Positions 8,569-21,212 of a stretch of DNA of 24,533 nt are shown here, one piece after another. Made by a program: the position numbers and the translations under genes. The notes below the pieces were generated by a model. It saw only the letters and a program-made list of their open reading frames with translations, was not told the DNA's origin and did not search any database. How positions within the stretch are numbered: the stretch's first letter is position 1; the number at the start of each line of letters is the position of its first letter. Origin of the DNA: Lingula anatina (Eukaryota; Brachiopoda; Lingulata; Lingulida; Lingulidae); the NCBI RefSeq assembly GCF_001039355.2, contig NW_019775591.1, positions 281,656-306,188 of the forward strand, in the 5' to 3' direction.

Positions 8569-8866
8569 ATCATGATAGAAAAACTCTCCGAGACAGACTG
8601 AAACAGAGATATGGGGGCTTTTCATCAAAAGCGGCTTGTCTATTTCAAAAGGGCATTGAACAATACTGGTGGTATCCAATAGTAAATTACTTTGATCTGC
8701 ATGAGAATGAAATACGATATTAATGAAGAAGGATGATATTCAAGTAAACTACTCAGTGTCATGAAACAGACATTCATGCTATACATCAACTTAATATACT
8801 TTCCAGAATTCGAGAGAATTTACCTGCGTTTCAGTTTCCCCTTCCACAGTCTGTGCAATCCATATA
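8569..8866. other. Non-coding spacer between two transposons
   Basis: AT-rich sequence of about 300 bp. I see no coding signal, repeat or motif in it. Confidence 0.4.
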
Positions 8867-10527
8867 CAGACTTGACATTTAATATGGAATATTTTTTCCA
8901 AATCATAATTCATCAGTTTTTTTCCTATTTTGCCGACTGATAAATGAAAATAAGGATCAAAATCGTGTTTTAATAACTTCTGATAAACTGTTCCATGTCA
9001 TTGTGACATCAGTTCTTTAATTGACTTCGCAAATGAAGGAAACAAAAATACATTGCCAATTTTAAGTCATACGACAACCATTGAAAGCGATATTTTGGAT
9101 CTCCATATTTTCCAAATTATCGTCTTTAAAAGAGTTACACGACCCACAAAGGACCTTCATGTCAGTGTCTAGTCACAGTAACGGTCGCCGCTATGCCTGA
9201 CCTTATCTTTCTGCTACCAGAGCTTTCAAGAGGCAAGGCATTTCTTGCGATAGTTTTTTTAGAATTTAATCTGGAATAAAATTCCAGGCAACGGTTAAAG
9301 CTTGTCCAATTTGGTTCAGTTTTGTTGTAGGACATGCAGGCCGTTGATTTGGCGACTATTGACCTAACCACATATTGTTAAAGTGGTTCAAATATGGCGA
9401 TTTTGATGACCAAGGTAGCTGCTCATTCCCTTGGTTCTGTAAGTTATCTGCTATTAAAAGTGCTCTGTGTGAACCAGCAATCTGATCGTGCAACCTAAAA
9501 CTGTTCCTAAGGTGCCCCTATCAAATGATAGTCAAGTGGTTCCCAGATTATTCCTTTATTTGATCTGGTTCAGGTTTTAATCGATGACTTCCATTGGTGT
9601 TTTGGCACCAATGTGGTATCAACTCCAAATATTGACGCTGTCAATGGCCCTAGTCACTTCAGAAGGGGCACACATCTTGTCGTAGGCCTCTTGAAGATGT
9701 CCGTAAACTCTTTTTTGACCAATTTAGCGGTACAGGTGAAATCTGACCTCAATAAAGAAAACAACGCGGTTTCAGTGTTCTACCCAGAAACGGTCATGGT
9801 CCCCAATTCATTAGAGAAACAGACTACGCTGTTTTGCTGTTTACAGTGGCCTCCTCAGAGGTGGGCTGGTATCCCAATCTGCTTAAACCAGTTTGGTGTT
9901 CGCTAAGAGCCTTGAAAAACGCGTTTTGGTGACAATTTGCCCCTCGTTTAAAACGGACTGGGTGGTTTTGGTTTAATTGCAGCAGCATATCCTGAAGGAC
10001 ATTGAGTCCTGTATTCTGGTGGTAAGATATTGATACATTGGACGTGGTGTCTGTGTTGGTACATAAGCCTGGGCATTACTCTGTGAAACTGTGCGGACCG
10101 TTCCTTTTGGGGCAATAATCTGTCTGGCAATGTCTGTCTTTTTCGCGCCATTCTGACACAGTTTAACGATTTTGAAAAACAGTGCTTAACTCATTTTACG
10201 CACTGCAAAACCGACCGCTTGCATGTAAAATTTCAAATTCTTCTATGCAATGGTTGCCGACATATGGATACTTTTTTGACAGAACCATGCCTCGCCAAAG
10301 CCAAGCTTTGACCAGCTCAAAGGAGCACTACCCAATGAAATCAATGCATATTTAACAATGCAGCAGTGTATCAGACTTGGTAATCAGTTAATTGGTAGAG
10401 ACACACTCTTCTTCATACTTCCCCAGTCAGATATCTTATATGAGATCTGAGTTTTTTCAATAAAGAACGCATTTTTACCTAGGTATACCTTTAAAACTGA
10501 AATATTCCATATTAAATGTCAAGTCTG
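8867..10527 (-). mobile_element. Decayed Tc1/mariner-like transposon
   Basis: The terminal inverted repeats of about 30 bp begin CAGACTTGACATTTAATATG at 8867; their complement ends at 10527. Both sides carry TA (8865-8866 and 10528-10529), the expected target duplication of the Tc1/mariner superfamily. The internal minus-strand sequence is a broken transposase gene. The length of 1661 bp is normal for a full-length Tc1-type element. A second copy of the same element starts at 24142. Confidence 0.85.
9160..10165 (-). pseudogene. Tc1-like transposase pseudogene
   Basis: Read on the minus strand from about 10151, the frame starts MARKRQTLPDRLLPQKE (a degraded helix-turn-helix region). It then shows recognisable Tc1 transposase segments scattered over all three frames: SPPLRRPL..TAKQR, FHLYR.IGQKRVY near the second catalytic region, an ID.NLNQIK stretch, and a degraded SPDLNP-like box. 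Many stop codons and frameshifts separate them. It is not translatable; I do not attempt a repaired reading. Confidence 0.75.
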
Positions 10528-12235
10528 TAGTTTTCAAAAGCCACGTGAGCTTCGTCACTGCAACGGCATTTGAATGGACGGATCTGCGCCTGTATTTCAG
10601 TATACTAGATAGGTCAAAACGTGTTGCACATGTTTCAAGATTGCATGTCTATATTTCACATAAAGGATTCATGTTGATTCACCGTATAGATCTTGATAAA
10701 TACATACTTAAAAGACCATCACCGTCACCATTCTCCATTCAATCTGTATTGCATTCCCGTATACAGCAGATCAAAGTAATTTCTGGATCAAAAATACCAG
10801 TATTATTCAAGGGGATTGTCAAAACAGATGACTCATCTTCACAATACAAATCCTCTTTATGTTAAGTTTTACACGTATGAATGTAAACTTGTGTTTACTT
10901 TTTACTACAACGGCAGAATAATTCACACATCTGAACTTCTATTTGGAGTTTAGAAAGCTGACCCTTTCTTTTTGTAACGGCATCACCTTGAATTTGAACT
11001 TAACACCACCCATTTGCTGGCTACTTACAGCAACCGCTCGGACATGAATGATTATAAATCTTTCGTTCTCAAGTTATTTGCCCTGTCTTTCTTAATGGTT
11101 TTTTAACTGTTTGTTGAGGCCCCGGTTACAAAAAAAAATTTAAAAAAAAAATAAGTCAGCTACCCTGGCCGAGAACTTTATTACCATGGTTGCATGGTCA
11201 CATGGGCACATCTTACCTATCAGGAGGAGTGTAACAGCACTCTCATGGAAATTGTAGTCAACTAAGCCAGGGAACAGACTTAAGTGTTTTAGTGAAACTG
11301 GTTCCAGTTCATCACTAGGACCCAAGATATATGTGTTTTAGCGTCACAACCATGCAGTCAATCAGTTCCCGAAAATATGGTATCTGTGTGCTGCAGTTTT
11401 ACACGCTATGAAGTGTTGATGTTTACATCAGTTCACTGAGTTTTAGTTTTGAAATATTGTCATTTTAAAAGTAAGCTAAATTATCAACTTAAGAAACTTT
11501 TTTTTTGTTTGCACACTCTTTGTCCAGAAGAATTTATTTAAACTTTCCAATGCCTTATATTGAATTCCCACGTGTGGTAGATGAAAGTAATTTCTGAATC
11601 GAAAATACCAGTATTGATCAAGGCTTCTGTATAAACAGACGAGACGCTTTTAATGTAAAACCCACATATGTCTGGGTGGTTCAGTCCATGTCAGAGACAG
11701 TTTTATTTATTGTTCTATCCAGGTAAACAGACGAAAGGGTGGTTACCAAAGTTTTTAAACTGGGAATAGAAGCGATCAAAGTTTTGTATACTGTCTACAT
11801 CACCTGCAGAATTGTTAACATTTTTAAAACTTCTATACAGAACTGACAGATCGAATTGTCCCGTTCTCTCCGTTAGGGCATCACCTTAAATCTGAAATTA
11901 ATCAACATCTCGACATTATTTTTTTGAAACAACCCCAAGACTTTGAAGGTAAACATGAATCGTTCTTTGTCGATTCATTTGTCCTGCCTTTCTTAGTGAC
12001 GTATTCAAGCTTTTCAGCAATTCTAGAAACTACCCCTAACAAATTTTTTTTTAAGAACCCAGTTTCCTCTCTTTCTCTTATAGTTAGCAATTTCATCTCC
12101 AATTTTGAACAATATATACACTTTCCAACAGCAACATGCCCAAAATCTTTGCCAAGGCAGAGGAGTGTAAATTTAAGTGTACATCTGGACTGAAGTATGC
12201 TATAGAGATCAAAGCATATGTAACACTGTTACTAA
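10528..12235 (+). repeat. Degenerate dispersed repeat R3, copies near 10720-11110 and 11570-12030
   Basis: Two diverged copies of a block lie here, marked by TTCTCCATTCAATC, ATTCCCGT, AAAATACCAGTATT, GGGCATCACCTT-like and CTGTCTTTCTTA segments in the same order. The block also occurs near 13750-13935, 16900-17230, 17860-18260 and 19590-20180, the last two inside a tandem duplication. No coding constraint is visible. It appears to travel with remnants of the gene A/B family. Confidence 0.55.
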
Positions 12236-12457
12236 CAGGGGGTTGGGTCCGGTTTTTAGAAATGACAAGCCGCGGATGCAAAGCCGACCTTCGCCCCCAC
12301 CCCACCCCACCTCTTGGCGTGGGGTTAAGGGCCCGCTGAAGGGCTCCGAAAAATAGTATTTTAGAGGGCGCGATGCTGTGATTTTTTTTTTTTTTACAGA
12401 AATCTAAGGGGGGGACGGTCAGCCCCCCCCCCTGACACCTCCCTAAATTCGCCACTG
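12236..12457. mobile_element. hAT-like MITE, GGCGGAT-end family, copy 2
   Basis: The left end is CAGGGGGTTGGGTCCGG and the reverse complement of the right end is CAGTGGCGAATTTAGGG. The interior shares GCTGAAGGG and CCCCTGACACC segments with 2301-2570. The right flank TGTAACAC (12458-12465) also occurs at 12219-12226, nine bases outside the apparent left end, so the exact left border and target duplication are uncertain. Confidence 0.65.
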
Positions 12458-13394
12458 TGTAACACGGGGACCATGCAAGGCTTTGTATTTTACAATAAAA
12501 TGTTTGAAGTCTGAATAAACATGCACAAACTCGGCAACCCTTCTCAAAGGTGACACGAGGTGAAGCTCTGACATTGATATTTTAAGTGTAATCTTTTTAA
12601 AAACATCGAGTTATTTGCATCGGCATCTTAGGACGCCTTATGACGGCCAAATGACTTTCTCAGGCTTCGGAAACAAATTCGTGAGGGTTTTATTTTTTAA
12701 TATTTGAGATTTTTATCTGAGATTTTATCTGAGATTTTTATTTATTTGTAATACCTGGAATTGGAATGTTTTGTACCAAAAGCAATTCGCTTTGATTGCT
12801 CTTGATTGTGTAGAGAATTGAGGTGCTCTTTTTGGTCATTGAATTATTCCATTGCGGTAGATAAGATATTATTGTCGCACCGACTTACATAACACTGTTT
12901 CCATTCACATTCCGAAGGTATAAAAGTGCGCAGTACTTATACGTTAACTAGCCTCTGAACATTTTCTTTGACATATTTGGGACGGAGGAAGTTAAGATGT
13001 CTAGTTACATCGTGTTCATATTACCTGTCTTTATATACAGAATATAGAAAAAAAAGACGTTTTTATATCATGCTCCTATTATTTTTACAAGTGTTCTCTG
13101 CCCCAAATGCATAAAGATAAAATGTTATCTTATCGTGTTGTTAGAAAAACTGCTTTTTTCTCTAAGCCCACGTCTTCATTCCCGTTTAGCTCTAGCTAAA
13201 AATTACCACTCGGCTTTACGTCTTACACCACTACACGTCACTTCCGGCACAATCCGTCTCCTTCGGTACCCTCTATTAAGAATGAGCAGAGCGTACTCCT
13301 TGAACGGACTAATTTGGGTGTCCGATAAAGATTAATGGCCGATTATCCCACCCTGTAATTATCATGCGGCCTTTATTGGTTGGGAGGGTTGGGA
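12458..13394. other. Non-coding stretch with an orphan TATA box
   Basis: TATAAAAG lies at 12919-12926 in a promoter-like setting, with an ATG at 12997 opening a frame of only 16 codons. A repeated TATCTGAGATTTT segment occurs near 12715-12740. No further exons could be attached, so a gene is not called. Confidence 0.35.
12919..12926 (+). promoter_or_regulatory. Possible orphan TATA box
   Basis: TATAAAAG is followed by about 70 bp before the ATG at 12997, which starts a short hydrophobic peptide (MSSYIVFILPVF). That could be the first exon of a secreted-protein gene or of a lost family member, or chance. No donor and downstream exon were found that fit. Confidence 0.2.
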
Positions 13395-13690
13395 GTCCAT
13401 GCGGCCTCTTGGTAAGGTTACTTTCCGGCGGCACTGTAGAATGCGTCTGTGGGTGCGTTCACAGGGTTGTGGGTCCATGCGGCCTCTTGGTAAGGTTACT
13501 TTCCGGCGGCACTGTAGAATGCGTCTGAGGGTGCGTTCACAGGGTTGTGGGTCCATGCGGCCTCTTGGTAAGGTTACTTTCCGGCGGCACTGTAGAATGC
13601 GTCTGTGGGTGCGTTCACAGGGTTGTGGGTCCATGCGGCCTCTTGGTAAGGGTACTTTCCGTCTATATGCGTCTGTGGTTGCGTTCACAA
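13395..13690. repeat. 78-bp minisatellite, about 3.8 copies
   Basis: GTCCATGCGGCC recurs at 13395, 13473, 13551 and 13629, exactly 78 bp apart, with almost no differences between units. The last unit is broken after about 40 bp. Since 78 is a multiple of three, long open frames run through on both strands, but these are artefacts of the period. A single diverged unit lies inverted at 21438-21490. Confidence 0.9.
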
Positions 13691-13749
13691 TGAGACTAGC
13701 GTACTTCAGTCAGCAGAATCCACCCACGGCCCTATAATGCCTCACAGTG

Positions 13750-13935
13750 TATGGTAGATTAAAGTCATTTTAGGGTAAAAAATAAGTATTGTTTAAGACC
13801 TGCAAAATCAGACGAAACGCTCTCTTAAAAATAAAAAAGCACGGCCATTACTTTAAACTCTTTTTTATATTTATTTTTATTGTCTCTGTTAGTGGCGTCT
13901 TCTAGCTGTTGTTTCAGCTCATCTCCACGCTTCAT
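13750..13935 (+). repeat. Degenerate dispersed repeat R3, copy downstream of gene B
   Basis: It shares AAGTATTGTTTAAGACCTG, AGACGAAACGCT and TAAAAATAAAAAAGC with the R3 copies at 11570 and 18060. It lies 300-500 bp beyond the last exon of gene B, which matches its place relative to the EF-hand relics in the tandem duplication. Confidence 0.45.
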
Positions 13936-14031
13936 GGAATGGTCCAGTCCAACCATTAACCAGATAGGATATATGTCATTTATACCGCGAAATAATTATG
14001 GATTATATTAATTAATTAATTAATTAACTAA

Positions 14032-14054
14032 TATATATATATATATATATATAG
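14032..14054. repeat. (TA)n microsatellite
   Basis: A run of TA dinucleotides preceded by an (ATTA)n stretch (about 14008-14028). Confidence 0.85.
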
Positions 14055-14150
14055 GTGCTGAAATGCGCTCTTTTCGTTCCCCTACAAAAATCAGTCAAAC
14101 TGAAAATAGCACATAACAATAACAATATTGGTTGCATTTGACAATCTTAA

Positions 14151-14156
14151 TTTATT
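14151..14156 (-). terminator. Candidate polyadenylation signal of gene B
   Basis: AATAAA on the minus strand, about 157 nt beyond the in-frame TGA of gene B. The position suits a short 3' untranslated region that would include the out-of-frame remains of the second EF-hand. Confidence 0.4.
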
Positions 14157-14242
14157 TAGCAGCGTCATTGTTATGCCTCACATTATTCCTTAGTTCAGCA
14201 AATTTCGTGGGTTCAGTTCTTTTTCATCGAAGATTAAAGTCA

Positions 14243-14312
14243 TTACTGATCAAGATCGAACTCCTCGGAAACAATTTTTTCCAAGTCGTCAAACGCTCCT
14301 TTAATCCCCTTC
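14243..14312 (-). pseudogene. Out-of-frame remnant of the second EF-hand of gene B
   Basis: Directly after the gene B stop, the +1 frame reads GIKGAFDDLEKIVSEEF, then DLDQ and TAA (14245-14243). It aligns with INAAFKEMD...KIDRQEFDSDLQ of gene A. About 16 bases were gained upstream and 15 lost in the loop relative to gene A, a net frame change. The calcium-binding loop itself is gone. Confidence 0.7.
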
Positions 14313-16560
<2,248 letters not shown>

Positions 16561-16864
16561 CTTCTGAAATGAAAAATGACAATATAAAGTTGAGCAAACA
16601 CAATCTTACTTTCAAAAGACACTGAAAACGTACCTATTTGCTGTCAACAACGATAAGGAAAATCCAGATGCATTTACATGTAGATAGTAAAAAATTAAGT
16701 AACTTAATGCTTAAAAACGGAATCAGTGTCATGAAATACATGCTTATACTATGCAGAATTTCATGGACACACTTTCGGCAGAATTGTACCTGAGATGTTG
16801 TATGCGAGATCCGAGATCCTTTCTCTCAGTATCTAATTAATTTTGTGTCAAGCGGTCTCAGCAA

Positions 16865-16870
16865 TTTATA
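16865..16870 (-). promoter_or_regulatory. Candidate TATA box of gene B
   Basis: TATAAA on the minus strand. A leader of about 50 nt would start near 16840 and end at CTCAG before a GTAC donor (16789). It would splice to the TTTCAG at 16569-16564 that precedes AAG-ATG of gene B. The arrangement mirrors gene A. Inference only. Confidence 0.3.
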
Positions 16871-16899
16871 CACTGTTAATCGACTTTGCAAACCTTTCA

Positions 16900-17240
16900 T
16901 CTTTTCAGAATACCAGTATTGTTCAAAGCGTTTGCAAAAACATAAGTGACGCTTTAAAAACAAAAACCCGCTTATGTCTAGACGGAAACAGTTTATTTTT
17001 GTTCTTTATTTTTATTTTCATCAGCAGGTAAATGTATGATCGTGAAGTTTATCAAACTTTGTAAACTATGTTTCAAAGTTATGAAAGCTACAGGTATGTG
17101 GAGTTTCTACTGCAGCTGTAGGTTTGTTCAAACTTAATTCACACAAAACCTCTACACAGAGCTTATAAACTTGTTTCTGCCATTGGTGACGACGTCACCT
17201 TAACTTTGATTGAAGGGCACTCGATTCTAAAATATACCTG
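16900..17240 (+). repeat. Dispersed repeat R3 copy followed by an R1 fragment
   Basis: AATACCAGTATTGTTCAAAG, then TGACGCTTTAAAAAC and TTATGTCTAGACGG match the R3 block of 11570 and 18060. The part at 17040-17155 (TTTATCAAACTTTGTAAACT) matches R1 (3274-3415). It lies directly upstream of gene B's candidate promoter. Confidence 0.5.
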
Positions 17241-17860
17241 CCCAATGAGGCACGCTGACGTAACACCAGGGCACTGCAAACAGTGTAAGTCCGTTCAAAG
17301 TCGTTCATAAATTGAATATAATTTTCTCCAATTTACATTCTGATGAAGCTCTGGCCCTGTCGGATAATAATAATAATAATAAGTAATTGGCAGGAGTAAT
17401 TGGCTTGCATAACTTTCTCTCTGTGAATTACAATAGTCTCGTCTGACTGTTAGCGGACCCTTGTTTACTTTTTGTGCGACCCGATTAACTGTACAATGCC
17501 ATCTCTATTTGGATCAATAAAAATGCGCTTCTTTTTGTTCATCCAATTTAACTGGCTCAGTCACCGTGAGCTGGGAGTTTTAAGACTTAAAATCTAATAC
17601 GGAATCCTTCACCGCTGAGGGGAGAGTAGTGAAATACCTTCAACTGAAATTCAATTTTTGCTCCAATAGCGAAGATTAATAATAATAAAACACATTTTAT
17701 AATAAATTTGTGTTTGTGTTGTGCCCAATATTTTATGTCCTAGCTTTCTCAGCCTCTGTTCTCAACAGTATCCAAACCACATTGGTTTCATATGATACAA
17801 ATTAAGCATGATAGACGAGCACTCCTGATTAGCTGGCTGACTGATCTATTTTGCATTTTC
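17241..17860. other. Non-coding stretch upstream of the tandem duplication
   Basis: It contains short ATA/AATA runs (about 17367-17382 and 17678-17690). No coding or mobile-element signal was recognised. Confidence 0.4.
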
Positions 17861-18761
17861 ATTTTCACAAAAATATTCAACATTTCATCATCTTTCTCCA
17901 TTCAATCCCCATCGCACCATCAAGTTAATTAGATTAAAATACTTTTTAATCAAGAACACCAGTATTGTTCACAACTCTGTAAAAACAGTATCAGCAATCT
18001 ATATATAGTATGAAACAGCTACCCAAACCTTTCATCATCTTTTTCCACGCATCCTACACTGTATTCCCGTGCAAAGTAGATATAATTAATTTTAGCATTA
18101 AAAACTTGCCAGCATTGCTCAAAGCGTTTACAAAAGCAAAAATACGCTTTCGAAATAAAAACCATTTATGTCTGGGCGATTCAGACTTTCTCGGAAACAG
18201 TTGTATTTATGTTTCTATCCTGGCAGTTATATGGATGTGAAGGCTATTTGTAAACTCGCTTTAAAGGTTCACAAGATTGCCAGAGTTGCCGATCAGTCAC
18301 GACAGCAAATTTAAGCCTTTTTTCTTAAATTCTTTTATGGCAGTACTCTTTATTATTTCAGTGCATCACCTGTTGTAAACCAAATGGCCTTTTCTAGATG
18401 TGTGAACGGGTTGAATGGACGCTTTCACCAGTTCACAATGTTAAAATACTGCGGTAATACCTGGTACATGTATGTCTCAGTTTTACATTCTTTGCCGTTT
18501 TGATATTAAAACCACACAGGTTAATTTAAAAAGATAAGATATAATTAAGACTTAATTACATAAGTCAATCAATTTTTCTTTAAATATACTGTGTTTACAC
18601 ATCATTTAAAATCAAGGAGTAATATCTTATGGACCATTCATTGAGATACACCGTACATGTACCTGTAGCTAGTGGAGAACTGTTATGATGGGATAGGACT
18701 TGTTCTACGGAGGAGACGTATGGCTGAGTTTTGAATAGTTTTTTTTTTTTTTTTTTAATAG

Positions 18762-18929
18762 CAGGCCCCTAGCCAAGGGGGGTTCGGAAGGTTCGAAAGA
18801 ACCGCCCTTTTTGCTGGAAAAAGGTCCACTTTGGATAAAATTTGATCTAGGTACATGAAAGTTTTTAAGTAAAAGGTCCACTTTTTCAGAAAACGAACCC
18901 CCCATTTGAAATTGCTGGCTACAGGCCTG
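18762..18929. mobile_element. hAT-like MITE, CAGGCCC-end family, copy 1
   Basis: A 168-bp element starting CAGGCCCCTAGCC and ending GGCTACAGGCCTG. It is flanked by AATAG (18757-18761) and AATAT (18930-18934). The matching spot in duplication copy 2 (about 20564-20575) reads AATAGTGAGG, that is, an empty site with one AATAG. This fixes the borders and a 5-bp target duplication. The interior includes two inverted AAAGGTCC(A)CTTT-type segments. Confidence 0.85.
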
Positions 18930-19133
18930 AATATTGAGGTATCCCCGACAACTAACGGTAATTTAACCAAGAAGTGACAAATGCATGAATGAGAAACTTT
19001 GTTTGCTTGCTGTCAGTACGGTAAAAGGTCGCAGATAGCCGTCACAGACTAAAATTAGATGATTCACACTCTTTGTTAATTATAATATCACATTTGTTGT
19101 TAAAAAATAACACCCGTTGCTGCAACCGGGACC

Positions 19134-19200
19134 TGGATTCAACTCTTTGAGATCAATCTTGTCATCATTAACGCCAAACACTCCTTTATCTCTTCCTCAG
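19134..19200 (-). pseudogene. Relic of a last exon (second EF-hand) of the gene A/B family, copy 1
   Basis: On the minus strand it reads DKGVFGVNDDKIDLKEL, which aligns with AFKEMDANDDGKIDRQEF of gene A after loss of about three residues. At DNA level it keeps AATGATGACAAGATTGATC, and its upstream TGACTGAGGAAGAGATAAAG matches TGAGAAGGGGATTAAAG in gene B exon 4. No splice acceptor or other exons accompany it, and there is no stop in the expected place. It is a non-functional relic inside the tandem duplication. Confidence 0.65.
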
Positions 19201-19590
19201 TCACAAAAAAAAATATATATTTTAGCTACGCACAGCACGTTACGTGACAGAAATATACTGGTTGCATTGCATAATGAAACCGAAATTAATTCATACACTA
19301 CATATCATAATAATATACCACAAAGAATGATGAATGAAGTAAAAAAAAAGTAACGCAAAGTGAACATTCTAATTACACGTAAACAACGGCTGGTTTTGTT
19401 AATGTAATTCTGAACAGGTGAAAAGAAAGTGTACCCTGAGTGTCGGGGCATTTATAGAGCTAGCTTGCTCACTATACCTTTTCGTGTGGTAGCTTTACAG
19501 TGGTGATGTGGGTTATATAAGAAATCAAGACCGAGCTGGCAATATCGAAATCTAGAACTGAGAGTAGGAAAAGGAAATTGATGAAAACAA

Positions 19591-21212
19591 CATTTCACAA
19601 AAATATTCAACATTTCATCATCTTTCTCCATTCAATCCCCATTGCACCATCCAGTAAAGTAGTTTTAAATATTTTTAATTAACTTTAAACACCAGTATTG
19701 ATCACAGCTCTGTAAAAACAGTATCAGCAATCTATATATAGTATGAAACAGCTACCCAAACCTTTCATCATCTTTTTCCACGCATCCTACACTGTATTCC
19801 CGTGCAAAGTAGATAAAATAATTTTTTCATTACAAAGTTGCCAGCATTGTTAAAAGCGTTTACAAAACCAAAGATACGCTTTCGAAATAAACATCATTTA
19901 TATCTGGGCGATTCAGACTTTCTCGGAAACAGTTGTATTTATGTTTCTGTCCTGGCAGTTATATGGGTGTGAAGGCTATTGTAAACTCGCTTTAAAGGTA
20001 ACAAAATTTGTGTGAAATTTCACTCTGCCGTCACCATAACTTTGAGTTAAAAGTCAAAGGTTCACAAGATTGCCAGAGTTGCCGATCAGTCACGAAAGCA
20101 AATTTAAGCCTTGCTTTCTTAATTCTTTCGGCCTGTCTTCCTTAGTTCCGTCCTCTTTTATGGCAGTACCCTTTATTCTTTCAGTGCATCACCTGTTGTA
20201 AGTCAAATGGCCTTTTCTAGATGTGTGAACGGGTTGAATGGACGCTTCCACCAGTTCACAACGTTAAAATGCTGCGGTAATACAGAATGTATGTCTAAGT
20301 TTTACATTCTTTGCCGTTTTGATATTAAACCCACACAGGTTAATTTAAAAAATCAAATAGAAAAGTAATTACGACTTTATGACACAAGTTAATCAAATTT
20401 TTCTTTAAATAAACTGTGTTTACATATCATTTAAAATCAAGGAGTAATATCTTATGGGCCATTTATTGAGATACAATGTAGCTAGTGGAGAACTGTTATG
20501 ATGGGATAGGACTTGTTCTACGGAGGAGACGTATGGCTTAATTTTAATTTTTTTTTCATTTAATAGTGAGGTATTCCCGACAACAGACGGTACTTTAGCC
20601 AAGAAGTGACAAAGGTATGAATGAGAAGCTCTGTTTACTGTCAATACGGTGAAGGGTCGTAGATAGTCATTGCAAACTAAAATTAGATGATTCACACACT
20701 TTGTCAATTATAATATCACATTTGTTGTTAAAAATAACACCCGTTGCTGCAACCAGGACCTGGTTCCAGCTCTTTGAGATCAATCTTGTCATCATTAACG
20801 CCAAACACTCCTTTATCTCTTCCTCAGTCACAAAAAAAAAAAAAAAAAAAAAAAAAACATTTTAGCTACGCACAGCACGTTACGTGACAGAGATATACTG
20901 GTTGCATTGCATAATGAAACCGAAATTAATTCATACACTACATATCATAATAATATACCACAAAGAATGATGAATGAAGTAAAAAAAAGTAACGCAAAGT
21001 GAACATTCTAATTACACGTAAACAACGGCTGGTTTTGTCAATGTAATTCTGAACAGGTGAAAGGAAAAGGAAAAGCTACAGCAGCTTGCTTACTATACCT
21101 TTTCATGTGGTAGTTTTACATAGCTGAGGAGGGTTATATATGAAATCAAGATCGAGCTGGCAATATCGAAATCTAGAACTTAGAGTAGGAAAAGGAAATT
21201 GATGAAAACAAC
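19591..21212. repeat. Tandem duplication, copy 2 (1.62 kb)
   Basis: The same order as copy 1, from CATTTCACAAAAATATTC to GGAAATTGATGAAAACAAC. It lacks the MITE, keeps two segments deleted in copy 1 (about 20000-20056 and 20120-20155), and has an A-run of 27 (about 20830-20856) where copy 1 has a short A-run and TATATA. It also lacks a few dozen bases present in copy 1 near 19430-19470. Confidence 0.85.
20762..20825 (-). pseudogene. Relic of a last exon (second EF-hand) of the gene A/B family, copy 2
   Basis: Nearly identical to the relic in copy 1. On the minus strand it reads DKGVFGVNDDKIDLKELEPG. It came along with the tandem duplication rather than from a separate event. No neighbouring exons were found up to 22 kb. 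Confidence 0.65.

Larger units (their letters stand above)
17861..19590. repeat. Tandem duplication, copy 1 (1.73 kb)
   Basis: It begins at TTTCACAAAAATATTC and ends at GGAAATTGATGAAAACAAC; the next base starts copy 2, which opens with the same sequence. Identity by eye is high throughout. Compared with copy 2 it carries an extra MITE (18762-18929). It lacks two short segments, one between AAAGG repeats (about 18266) and one between TCTTT repeats (about 18335). It contains a degraded last exon of the gene A/B family on the minus strand. Confidence 0.85.

Noticed and set aside
12093-12455. 120-codon minus-strand open frame
   Set aside because: It lies mostly inside a hAT-like MITE and has no recognisable domain.
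13395-13690. Regular direct repeats that could suggest a CRISPR array
   Set aside because: The whole 78-bp unit is repeated with no variable spacers, and the context is eukaryotic.
13362-13737. Open frames of over 100 codons on both strands
   Set aside because: They run through the 78-bp minisatellite, whose period is a multiple of three, so any stop-free unit stays open; there is no family signature.
18705-18970. Minus-strand open frames of 66 and 71 codons
   Set aside because: They are translations of the CAGGCCC-end MITE; the second copy at 22035-22203 gives the same peptides by homology of the MITE, not by coding constraint.
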